Source: Welwitschia mirabilis
Taxonomy: Eukaryota > Gnetophyta > Gnetopsida > Welwitschiales
NCBI GenBank assembly: GCA_051453625.1
Contig: JBOZIK010000001.1
Span: 79,797,346-79,861,345 of the forward strand
DNA: 64,000 nt
Direction: 5' to 3'
This document shows positions 10,576 to 22,010 of the stretch, one piece after another. Numbering within the stretch: position 1 is the first letter of the stretch; the number at the start of each line of letters is the position of its first letter. Under the pieces are notes generated by a model. It was not told where the DNA came from. It searched no databases and was given only the letters and a program-made list of their open reading frames with translations. Position numbers and translations under genes: made by a program.

Positions 10576-12992
10576 ATTCTTTCTTAATTCATTCCTTAGG
10601 TAAACATCACATTATCACTTGAATATCTTTAACTTGATATATGTATTTACTTATAAAGTTTCCATGATTAGTAATATTTTACTTGGACATTTTAATTATA
10701 ATATTAGCTTTATTCAATTTTTAGACATTCGTACATCTATGAACTTTATTTTATAAAAAAGATGCCTTGGTTCTTTTATTTTCTCTAATGATGTGAGTAC
10801 ATTAGTTGTTTTTGCATGTTCTTATCTTATTACTCATCTTATTCCTTTACTTTTATTCTTACAAGTACTTGGTCATGTGGAATGATATTCTAAAAAAAAA
10901 AAAAAGAAAAAAAGAAAGAATAAGAAAAAGAAACCATTTTCTTTTAGGTTATATCTCTAAGACATGGTAATCATTATGTCCTACTGCAAGTGCACCGAGG
11001 AAAATATTCCCAAGAGGGGCCTTTAGCAATGTGATATGATAGCTATGGAAACTCCACTATGGGGTTAGTTGGGCATGTTATATGGGTTCTTACTCCTCTG
11101 ATAGTGGTTATACTCTCCTCATCATGAAAAAATAAATTGCATTTCGAGGCTACAAAATTAATGGTATCCTTAGTATTATTAGAGGAATTGCTTATTTTTA
11201 AGACTTATTTTTATTTATTTATTTCTAGTACTTCCACATGATCACTCTACTTTCTAGATTCTAATGAGTGTTTTAATATGGTATCTTGTACATTCTTGTT
11301 TTAAAAAAACTATTTATCTTATCGTTTATTATTTGATAACATTAGCATACTTGACATAATCATAATCATTGCCTATTCGAGTGGAATTTTATGAATTTTT
11401 ACATTATTTCATGCATCAATATCAAGTGATTTTATGATTGTTGCTAAGGGAATTTGTTGGATTAGCATTTAGGATAAGAAAGCAATCTTCTTCATATTCC
11501 TAGTTGTCCATTGTCATTTTTGTTTTTCTTTAGTTGTTTTATTAGATTTTCAAAGTCATTATTCATAAATTTTTAGCATCATAATATGGACCTAATTATT
11601 TTCTAGTTTCTTATTATTTATCCATAACTTTTTATAGAGAATTATTGTCTCTTTTTGATAGGTTTCCCTGATCTGATGAGTTCCAATTTTCTATGAGTTG
11701 AGGCACATTTGAGGAGTCTTTGAGCATTACTTCTTTTCATTCCGTGCATTTTCTTCTACTATTACCTTTTCCTTCTCCATCATGTAGTTGCTTTTTAGGT
11801 TGTTTCTTCACTTTTTCCTTGTTTGCTATCTGCTTTCTATTTTTTTTTATATTTTCTAGTNNNNNNNNNNNNNNNNNNNNNNNNNNNNNNNNNNNNNNNN
11901 NNNNNNNNNNNNNNNNNNNNNNNNNNNNNNNNNNNNNNNNNNNNNNNNNNNNNNNNNNNNGCTTATTTTTAAGACTTATTTTTATTTATTTATTTCTAGT
12001 ACTTCCACATGATCACTCTACTTTCTAAATTCTAGTGATTTTTTTGATATGGTAGCTTGTAAGTTTCTGTTTTAAAATAGACTTTTATCTTATCATTCAT
12101 TATTTGATAACATTAGCATATTCCAAATTGTCATAATCATTGCCTATTAAAGTGAAAGTTTATAGACTGTTACATTATATCATGCATCATTATTAAGTGA
12201 TGTTATGATTGTTTCTAAGGGAAATTTTTAGGTTAGCATTTAAGGTAAGAAAGCAATCTTCTTCATGTTCCTAGTTATCCATTTTCATCTTTTTTCCTTT
12301 AGTTGGTTTTTTAGATTTTTTTAGTTTCAACTTCCTCTCCAAACAACTAATTTAATTACTATCGTCCCATGTCCATTGTCCCCATGATAGAATGGATGCC
12401 ACCCCTTCTATATTCTTGGTGAAATTCAAGAAATCTTTCTTCTTCTATGGGTTGGGGGGTTTAGGACCACTTTTTGGGCATTATTCTATACTTATTAGCA
12501 TAAATTTTTCAATTTCTAAGATTTCATGATCTAAATTTATGATGGATTATTTTAATGAATTTTTCATTTTTTTAGATCACAAGTTTTTCCACAGCCATGT
12601 TTTTAAATCATCTAAAATGTGTTATATATACTTTTGTCCTTTGCCTTTTTGATGATACTAATAAATTTAAAGACATCATTTTTTCGAAGATAGCACTACT
12701 TAAGCATGTCACAATAGTCCATTATCACTTTTTCTATAATATGCATACACAGTTTCATTTCATAAGCCATTAAAGTTACATTTTTATGATTTCTATATGT
12801 ATATATCATTCATTTATTCTATAGTGACATGCTTAAGTAGGGGGCTTAGGAAAACTCTTGAGCATTTATATCAGCTACTTGTTGATGATATCATTTTATT
12901 ACATGATTTAATGAAACTTAATTTACATTTTTTCAACATTTTTTTATCTTAGTCAAATTGGCTTCACTTACTTTGTTAAGACTGATAAGGCT
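10576..12992 (+). other. Non-coding tail of element A after pol
   Basis: There are 2.4 kb between the pol stop and the polypurine tract with no env-like frame. It holds a purine-rich tract at 10893-10932, the conserved block 10962-11126, and a duplication flanking a 100-base gap: 11190-11558 resembles 11961-12330 at roughly 87% by eye. A motif copy lies near 12376-12400. A short hydrophobic frame at 11720-11860 runs into the gap and has no counterpart in B or C. Confidence 0.6.
10962..11126 (+). other. Conserved ~165-bp post-pol block, element A
   Basis: It starts ACATGGTAATCATTATGTCC and ends CTCATCATG. The same block occurs after pol in B (41189-41353) and C (52037-52203) with nearly the same length. 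It has no open frame shared between copies. Confidence 0.7.
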
Positions 12993-13005
12993 AAGTAGGA
13001 GGCTA
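12993..13005 (+). other. Polypurine tract, element A
   Basis: AAGTAGGAGGCTA lies directly before the 3' LTR. It primes plus-strand synthesis. Counterparts are at 42274-42286 (B) and 53809-53821 (C). Confidence 0.7.
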
Positions 13006-14540
13006 TGTAATGATGCTAATTTATAGAAATTTGATGATGTATTTTGAGTACTTTTGCAAGACATTCACATAGGTTTTGATGCAATACTGATGACTTTGGA
13101 GATCTAACAGGATAATTAGTAAAACATGTGATCCTTAGAATTTTTGGTAGTTTCTTAGGCCTATTCTGACACTACATATTTGGAAGAAAGACTTCATGAT
13201 GCAAAAGAGTAATTTACCTTTGATTTTGGAGAAAAGGAAGAACATCATCCCATATGTCGTCCCCACGACACGTAGGACAATGAAGCTGCTAATATGGATA
13301 GAAGCTATGGGGCTGACAGTAGCACATGGAGACATGTCAAACATGATGACATCACCTATGTTGTTCCCATAATAGGTAGGATAATAATGCTATTAATATA
13401 AATAGAACCTGTGGGGCTCATTATGGGGCATGGAGACATGTGGCACATGGTGACGTCCCCTATGTCGTCCTAATGACAGATAGACGACAACTATTTTTGC
13501 ATGTTTAAGAAGAAATATCTTTGTAAATGGGGTTAAGCANNNNNNNNNNNNNNNNNNNNNNNNNNNNNNNNNNNNNNNNNNNNNNNNNNNNNNNNNNNNN
13601 NNNNNNNNNNNNNNNNNNNNNNNNNNNNNNNNNNNNNNNCGTCCCCTATGTCGTCCTATGAGAGATAGACGACAACTATTTGTGCATGTTTAAGAAGAAA
13701 TATCTTTGTAAATGGGGTTAAGCATCCCATGTGAATTGTTAGGGTTTTAGTTTCTATCTCTAGGGTTTTGTTTCTAGAACCTCAAATGAAAAACTATAAA
13801 TTCCCTTCCCCTCCTTCATTTCTAGATCATATTTTATGCCTAATACTTGTAATATAGGATTGAAGGGCAAGAGGTCCATCTAGATCTATAGAAAGGAGTT
13901 TCCTTAATGTTAGGCTGAATCTCTTCAATTGAGATGCTGTTATTCTATTTACTAGTGGATGTAATATTCTTGGATACTCTTTTAAATCAATATAATCATT
14001 ATTTCATTTCCATTCTCTATGTCCCTTATGATTTACATTGATNNNNNNNNNNNNNNNNNNNNNNNNNNNNNNNNNNNNNNNNNNNNNNNNNNNNNNNNNN
14101 NNNNNNNNNNNNNNNNNNNNNNNNNNNNNNNNNNNNNNNNNNNNNNNNNNNNNNNNNNNNNNNNNNNNNNNNNNNNNNNNNATAGTTTATATTGGTTAAG
14201 AACTAGTTGAATTCTCTTCTTAATTGATATAAGTTATAGAGAAGGCTAGTCCTTGTGATAAAAGAATTAGAAACTAAGACATCTCATTCCATTTGCACTT
14301 GTATTTCATCTCGATTCATCTTACATTGCATTTACTTTATTATTTACTTTTAGTTATTAAAAGATAAAAGACTAAAAATACCTTGGAGAATCAATACTAT
14401 AATTCTAAGACTAATGCCTTTATTGGGATTATGACATTTGGATGAACTCTCATCTATACTAGCATGTGTTTTTTTGTAAGTTATTGGATTTATAATTTTA
14501 CCTAAAGAGCTTTGGGATTGTATAAATTTACATTGCAATA
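13006..14540 (+). repeat. 3' LTR of element A
   Basis: It begins TGTAATGATG and ends TTGCAATA, followed by ATTCT. It carries the same three tandem units and a TATA-like site (TATAAATT, 13795-13802) as the 5' LTR. Two gaps lie inside. Bases 13453-13539 before the first gap are repeated almost exactly at 13640-13725, which looks like an unmerged contig overlap. The second gap is 139 N, exactly the distance between the matching bases of the 5' LTR (2674-2812). Confidence 0.85.
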
Positions 14541-16758
14541 ATTCTCGATCTTAGATAATGATTTTTAAATAAAGAAATTAAAACTAATCAGGGTAACAAG
14601 TTTTTGGACTTCAAGGAGTGATACTCTTTTAAGGGAGTCCTAATGATGTGGGATTAAACTTCTAGGATGAATAGGATAAATGTGACTAGTTTACCATTTG
14701 TCCCTTTTAGATTGTGTGCAACTGGATTATCAAAATATGTTATGAAGTAATAGTAAATAAAGATAAACTCAAAATAAAGCCTGGGTTTTTTTGGTTTATT
14801 ATTATCATTTCTTCTTTACTTAAGAACTCCTTATCATTCCATACCTTACCATGACCCATACTAGAAATTGTAAAAGCTATACCTCTTACACCATGATATT
14901 TGTGTTTAGTAGGTAATTGAGTGGAGCACAAAAAAAGATAATTTATCTTTATAATAAAGGAATTAAAAAATGTTGATTTTATCAACTTGTGTATGAGAAA
15001 TTGTTAAAATGGATTTATTTTTTCATCCTTGTAACTTGTAATCTTTTATATCTTGTAGTTGACTTTTGAGATATGATGTCAATATGATACATGTATTATT
15101 TTTGAAATAAAAAAGTATTTATTTTCTCTTGTATTTAAACATTATATGAGTTATTTATCTTATTTACATTTAAAAGTTACTTAAAAATGTATTTTTGTAT
15201 GCATATAGATTCATTTAAGAATTGTTGGCTTAAATATTTAACAAAAGTATTTGTCAAAGTTAAAGCTTTTAGCTGTTGAGTTTAGGATGTTATAGTATGG
15301 TCATACAAATGCCTAAAGTTACTTAGGCCCATGTAATTTTTTAGAACTATGAAACCCTATGAACATAGAGTTCTGAACTTCGAATCTTTAGTTTAGTATG
15401 TCCAAGACTTAACCATCATGGCAAATTAATCTTAAATAGAATAAGATCTAATATTAGCATAAGTATAGCATGATTTTATAAAATCATTAGGTATGGTTAT
15501 TTTATGCTAAAAGAAGGGTAGATATTAAATTTTTAGTGATAAAATATATTTATAAAAAAAGTCTTAGCATCTAAAAAAATATATTTAACTTATATGTATT
15601 TAGAAGAAAATTATGAAAAGAGGAAAGTATTATTCAAGAAAGATAGTAAAAGTAAGTGAAAAGATCATAAAGGTAAATATATGAAATATCCCCAAGAATT
15701 ATAATTTAAAAAAATATTAATTACTACCATTAAAGTAGAAATATTAAAATATTATATGGGTAAAGATATCAAGACATTTATATTTTAAATTTATCTAAAA
15801 GACAGAATAACACACTTGCTAATTTCTAAATTAAAGCACATAACCTTAAAATTATTAAGAAAGAAACTATAAAAAAAAGAATGAAAGAAATACTAAGCTA
15901 ATAGGAAAAGTAATTTTAGAATAAAAATAAAATATATTAGAAACATGATGGAGATTTTACAACATTAATGTATGACCATTGTTAAAACTTGTGGAAACTA
16001 GTCTAATAAATCTTCATATTTTAGACATATTAGAGAAAGTGAAAAACATCAATATTACTTTGATACTACTTTTAATGAAAATAAATCTAAAGAGTTATCA
16101 TTTAATTTGAGTTTATTTAATTCCTATTTCAAGGAACATTATTTATATATAAATTCATATTTTATGAGCTTTTCCTCCTTTTCTTTAAAATAAAAATCCT
16201 AGTTTTTGTATTATAAGTTACCTAGTCATACTTTAAAAATTTTGTAAAGCTCTATAAACTGCTTTTCTAAGTGAATTTCAAGCTATAGAATTCATAGAAG
16301 ATATAATAAAACATATCTTAAATGCTAATATTAAAATAAAAAATAATAAATATTTAATAAACTCATGAAAATATATCAAATCTTGCTATCTAAATGTTTC
16401 AATCATGGTATTTATTAAAGTGAAAAAGCTACAACATTATCAAGAGAATTATATAAATCTACTTTAAATGTTTTAGACATCTTATATAGAGGAAGCATTA
16501 ATAATTAAGATTTGAGAACTAAAAGTGAAACTATTTCCCAACTATATCAAATGATTTAAGGATGAAGGCAAGATATCTCTAGTATAAAGCAAAAAGATAA
16601 GGTAAATAACTTAGATATAAAAAAACTAAAATTTAATAAAATAATTTATAAATTCATAAATCTTAAGGAATATGTATCCAAAAAAGTTATGAATAATAGA
16701 AATGTAAAATTAGAAAAAAGCAATACTAACTTAATCAATTAAAGAAATGAAAATATCC
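14541..16758. other. Unassigned sequence right of element A
   Basis: The first five bases are the right target-site duplication (ATTCT). Beyond that I see only AT-rich sequence with frequent stops in all frames. It may be the 5' part (LTR, leader, gag) of element D, whose first recognisable motif is at 16759, but nothing in it shows this directly. Confidence 0.4.
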
Positions 16759-16800
16759 TTTACACATTATGGAGATAATGGCCATTGTGAATCTAAGTGT
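16759..16800 (+). pseudogene. gag zinc-knuckle remnant, element D
   Basis: Translation reads FTHYGDNGHCESKC. The spacing is exactly that of C-x2-C-x4-H-x4-C with the first two Cys changed to Phe and Tyr, single-base changes from TGT. His and the last Cys remain. Confidence 0.55.
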
Positions 16801-18319
16801 CCATGAATGAAAAATTTTATTCAATGGTTAGATATAAGGATGGTATATTATAATTCTAATAATTTACAAAACATAATAAAGAAAACATTTTAAGTCATAA
16901 GTTGGAGAAAAAGAACAACTAAAAAACCTATATTGCAATACATAAATCTAAAGAGATAGTAATAATATTATTAATATGGAAACTAGAGAAATGAAAACAA
17001 AAAGAAAAATAATACTCCTATAAGAAGTTTTTCAAAAAAAAAAAAAATAAAGTGAAAAATACTAGAATAACCTCAGTGAATTCCTAAAGAAATAAGACTT
17101 AAAGTAATATCTATTAGATTAAAAAACTTACTATAATAGGTTAGACATCTAAAGGAAATAGAGAAAACATAAAAAAGAAAATGTACATAAGAAAAGAGAG
17201 GAAAATATGAACATGAATAAATACCTTGAAATTTTTTTCCTATAAAGTAAGGAAAAAGAAAAACTAAAAAGCAAGGAAAACAAAGAATTAAGATACTTAA
17301 GTAAATATTTTGAAGATACATTATTCTGTTTACCATTAAGTTTAATAACATACCACTCTACAAGAAGCAAATAAAAAGTTTATGTAATAGAGAAACAAAA
17401 GACATAAGAAAATTAAAAACTAAAATGACAATTCTAAAAAAGTTCAAATAAAAAATAAAAATGTTGATCATGGGGTTTAGACATCGACTCAAATATTTTA
17501 GGGTAAAAAAAAAATACAGTGATCTTGACATACTTATGATTAATATAAGGATTAATGAAAAATGAATATTTAAATATTCGATAGACTAATTAGATAGTAT
17601 AAATATTATAACAAATTAGGCTTATGAAACATCAAGGAGAAATAAGCTAAGTCCTTATAATAGAAAAGTTTACATGGTAAGGAGATTAACTATTATAGTA
17701 AAAGATATTTTATTGAACACTCTTATTAAGTTATACATATTAGATATTTAGTAGATGTTATCTTAAAAAAAGTTAAAAAGTATATTCTTATCAGTATATC
17801 ATTCTAGATAAAGCTTTATAACCACTACTAATCCAATTATTTATTCAAGAAAAAGTCTTATGAAAAGTAGCATGGAATATTTACAAAAACAAGTAATAAT
17901 TGTAAATAAAGTAAGGTTAGAAATTAAGTCTTTTAAAAAATAGATAAACACATTTAGTTTTACTAAAAATAAGTTAAAAATCAAAAAATGATTCTAACAA
18001 AAAATAAACATAAAGATAACTCTATTAATATTAAGAAAATAGAAGTAAAAGTAGAAGAAAGTATTAAAAAATCACTCTTATGGATGGTTTTCAATATATC
18101 AAAGTAAAACATAATAAATCATTAATTATTAATAGTAATCTTACTCATTCATAAAACAAGTAATTAACGAATATATTGGTAAAGGTAAATAAAGCTTTAA
18201 CTTAGGGTCTAGATTTCTTAAAAGGCATAGATCTTACTCTTTGTTAACATAGAATTTACATGAGTATTTCATTAAAAATTATTAGATGACATGAAAGGAG
18301 GTGTAATCCCTCTATTTAA

Positions 18320-19140
18320 AAAGTTAGAAAGATAAAATATTTGAATTAATAAAAGTAGGATTAATTTGTCCTATGTTAGATTTATAATGGAGAAGTCCTA
18401 TTACTATTATACCTTAAAAAATAAATAGAGAGAATGAAAAATTTTATAACACTAAATGATACCACTTTTAAAGACCATTATTTCTCTTATACTTATAGAT
18501 AAAGTTTTAGATAGGGTGTTAAGACATTAATATTGTAGTTTTTGTAATGAATATAATGTTTATAATGAAATATCATTTTCTCCTTAAGAGTAGAGGTGAA
18601 AACGCTTTCATATGTCATTCAGAAATACAAGACTTTTGAGTTTTATCATCTGAATGATATAATTCTCAATAACACTAGAAATACTTGTATAATAATATTT
18701 TAGAATATGATTAGAAAGGTATTAGAAGTTTTTATAAATAATTGTTTCACAAATAATGATGATTTTAATCAATTTCATATTAGGTTATAAAAAGAATTGG
18801 AATGAGATGAAGAAAAGAAGTCATAATTAAATTAGTCTAAAAATCATCTAATGATTAACATGAGAATAGTATTAGTTCATAAACTTTATTAGAAAAATTA
18901 AAATAGACATGAGATAATTAAGAATATATAAGAATTAAATCATCCAACTAAAATGAAAGAAATTAGATCTTTTCTAAGACATTTTTAATATTATAGGAAA
19001 TTTATTAAAAACTATTAAATTTCTAAACCTACAACTCATTTGTTTCAAATACATGTGAAATTGAATAGATTAAAGTATGTAAATTGGTATTTGAAAATTT
19101 AAAATAGAAATTATTAGAAGAATTAACATTATAGGATCCT
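18320..19140 (+). pseudogene. Reverse transcriptase remnant, element D
   Basis: Recognisable pieces are GLICPMLD near 18355, a TTFKDHYF segment near 18460, FINN at 18731-18742 in place of the catalytic F-x-D-D (both Asp to Asn), and HPTKMKEIRSFL with YYRKFIKNY near 18940-19015. Frames change several times and stops are frequent. The order and spacing fit a Ty3/gypsy RT, without doubt inactive. Confidence 0.65.
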
Positions 19141-19149
19141 AATTAAATA

Positions 19150-19460
19150 CAATCTTTTTGTATCATGATTGATGCATCTAACCATGTACTAGGATCTATC
19201 ATTGGATAAAATGATAATAAAAATAAATATTATGAAATAACACAAATATTAAAAATCTTAAACTTAGCCTAATTAAATTACATAAAAACCAAAATAAAAA
19301 TGTTTTTAACTTTATTAGCCTCACAAAAATGAAACATCATGTTTTAAGTAAAAACATTAATGTTCATATAGATCATGATACTATTAGATTTTTAACGAAT
19401 AAGAAAGAGACAAATTCTAGAATAATAAGATGAATGCTATTAATGTTTACATTTGAACTT
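19150..19460 (+). pseudogene. RNase H remnant, element D
   Basis: The frame reads MIDASNHVLGSIIG near 19166, with the catalytic Asp of DAS still present, and later IRFLTNKKETNSRIIR near 19384, matching the KYLLTKKDxKxRLIRW block of Ty3/gypsy RNase H. Stops and at least one frameshift separate them. Confidence 0.65.
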
Positions 19461-22010
19461 AACTTCATAAAATAAATATTAAGACTATGAGGGGAGGGAT
19501 GAGTATGAAAGTTTTGATTCTATTATAATAAAATGTAAACTAAGCATAATTTATATAAAGAAATAGTACAAAACAGAGTGCATAAAGGTTAATAATAATA
19601 TGCCTATTTTATTATTATTTAGTGTTGAAATCATACACTCTAGCAAGACTTTTTAGTAACCTTCAATAATGCAATAAAATTTTTTAGCAATCTTAGAATT
19701 AAAATATTTCACAGTGATGTTAAAGGTGGAGGGTTCAGGTATGAAATGGGATGGAGAAGAATAAGTATGAAAGAGAGACCATGTATCACAATGTTTCACT
19801 TATATGAAAATCATGTTTTTAATAATCACATAATCGTAGTACAAGTTATATAAGTGATTAGGCAAAGAAAAAAATTATGCAAGCTTTCAACAACTAGAAA
19901 ATAGGGATATTATAAAAGTCATTTATAATATTCATTTCTTATCTCTTGAGTAAGGGCTAGTTGCTTCTATTAGGACTGGATATCTTTTAAGGAGAGGATC
20001 AATAAAATAACTTTAGGTTAACTTTTTCTTTTAAGTAATTAACTAAAATGACACACTTCAATGTATGTAAAATGTAAGAATTATACTATGTAAATTAAAC
20101 TATCAAATAGATAAAATTATAAACCAAAATAATGTAATATAAAAATCATAAAAATCATAAAATATATAGATAACAAGAATATTTAACTTTATTAATGAGT
20201 AAATCCTTCATAATACTCTGATGAAACATTCCATTAGTTCTCAATCATACAAAAATTTTTATAGTAATTCTTAGGATTAAAGAAAGCATAGTGGCTTCCA
20301 TTACAACATGTGATGATACACTAATTGAAGGAATTTAAAATAAAAATTATATGAAATGCGTAGTTTTACAATTTAAGCTAAATGATAAAAGATACAAAAA
20401 TTTGTTCACTAGTATAATATTGTTTTAATTAATATACTAATTGAGTTCTAGCCATTACAAGTTAATCTACAAAGAAATATAATTATGAAGAGGTTAAAAT
20501 AGTTGTTAAAGCATTTAAAAATCATTATATTAGGTATTCAATCACTACTTATAGTGATAACCTAGTGCATGATGATGAGGGCCTTGATATTAATTGGTTA
20601 ACCCATTAGCCAATTGACCATTATGCTTGCATAGTTGATCTTTAGATGAAAAAATGTAAAATTTTAAAGTCCATAAGTAGTTAATCCCTTAGATTATTAG
20701 TCAACCACATACTGATAGAAATCAATTATTTTTAAATAGGTCAATAACTCCCTTTGTTATTTTTGGTTGGTTACTTGATGATAAACCTCCATTATTAGTA
20801 TCATGCTATTAATTGCTAGGTAATATTTTCTTAATTACTTATCAATTTTATTCCTTCAATACTTATGGTTTTTGTTCAAGCTTTCTATCTTAATAGATAT
20901 TTTGTATAGTCTAGTTTATTATTAATTGAATTAAACCTTTATGTTTTTCAGCAGCATAACTTCTTTAAGCCTTATAAGAACATATACTACATTAGCATTA
21001 TTTTACTAAGAGTTTAATTTATTATCAATATATGATCTAGATGTTCAACAATATTTTCATTTATCATATATGATAATATAATATTATATGATGATCTTCC
21101 TAGATTTATGAATTTCCTAGCATCTCCTATAAGAATGTGTTAAATAAATAGTAAAATTAAATTATAGTTAGAGATGAAAATCAAATAATAAAATTTTATG
21201 AGTCTAGAAAATATAAAAATAAAAATTCTGAACAAATAGAATGAAGAACATATTATCTAGGTATTTCCATTATTAAAAAATAGATACATAAGAAAATGCA
21301 AATTATTTAATTAGTATTTAAGCTTATATTTTCTACATGCTATGTGATATGATGAAAATATTAAGGAGTAAATGAGAAAGAATACTAAATTACTACTTAT
21401 GGGTAAATTAGTAAGAAAAGAAAAAATTCACATTAGCCTATAAAAAGTTTATATAGAAGAAAATACTATTACTCATATATTTGATCAAAGGAATATTACT
21501 ATAATAAAATTTTATGCTAATAAAAGCAAACATAACCATGAAAACAACTAGTATATCTTCTTATTTATCACCAATGATAATGATAAAGGTGAATAATAAA
21601 AACCATAAACACCTGATAAAGGAATATGTATTACTTGATTCTTATTAAAACTCAATATCTGACTAATGTAAATGCATAGTGCCTCTAGAAGCATATCATA
21701 ACTGAATGAATGAAGACTATGATAGCCTCTTTATGTGTGATTTTTAATGAGTGAATATAGCTCTAGATTTAAGATGTCATCAAAGATAGTTAGATGAAAC
21801 CCTTAATGCCCTTTGTGAATGGATCACTTCATGTTGTGATAATGATACTAGAGGATCTTGTAATGGTGGTGTTTCCTTCAATTTCTCTACTTCTACGACT
21901 GACTCATAATTTGATTTATATTCAAATTTTATTTCTTAAATTTTTCTTCTTCTTATTTCTCTTTTATTTTTGACTCTTATTTATGTCATTCCTCTACTTA
22001 AAATTTCTTT
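19461..22010. other. Unassigned AT-rich sequence
   Basis: The integrase of element D would be expected here, but I could not recognise one. Around 20590-20800 several words of the type GTTAACCC and GTCAACC recur, loosely like the LTR repeats of element F, too weakly to call. No open frame of note. TCTTT at 22006-22010 is the probable left target duplication of the next LTR. Confidence 0.35.

Larger units (their letters stand above)
1822..14540 (+). mobile_element. Element A: Athila/Tat-like Ty3/gypsy LTR retrotransposon
   Basis: This is a full-structure but dead Ty3/gypsy element: 5' LTR, tRNA-Asp-like primer site, gag, protease, RT, RNase H, integrase, a 2.4 kb non-coding tail, polypurine tract and 3' LTR. 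The gene order, the primer site and a protease embedded in a long gag-PR reading frame point to the Athila/Tat branch. Flanking pentamers are ATTAT (1817-1821) and ATTCT (14541-14545), a 4/5 match that fits a decayed target-site duplication. By eye the two LTRs differ at roughly one position in eight over a 190-base stretch. Four gaps interrupt it, three of them flanked by duplicated sequence, so its true length is uncertain. Confidence 0.85.
16759..19460 (+). mobile_element. Element D: old Athila/Tat-like Ty3/gypsy relic
   Basis: Only pieces survive, in the right order: a gag zinc knuckle, RT and RNase H. The similarity is recognisable only in translation with many stops, so it is much older than A, B and C. 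RT motifs such as HPTKMKEIRSFL place it nearer the Athila/Tat group than the chromoviruses. No LTR or integrase could be identified, and its ends are not defined. Confidence 0.65.

Noticed and set aside
11720-11860. Hydrophobic short frame after pol in element A, possible env-like protein
   Set aside because: It is a T-rich stretch running into a gap, with no counterpart in B or C and no other env features.
16759-19460. Element D as an endogenous pararetrovirus
   Set aside because: RT and RNase H motifs and their order fit Ty3/gypsy of the Athila/Tat type, and no movement-protein or coat-type region was seen.
20570-20800. Possible LTR of a SIRE-like copia element
   Set aside because: Only loose repetition of GTTAACC/GTCAACC words; no LTR ends, primer site or partner copy.
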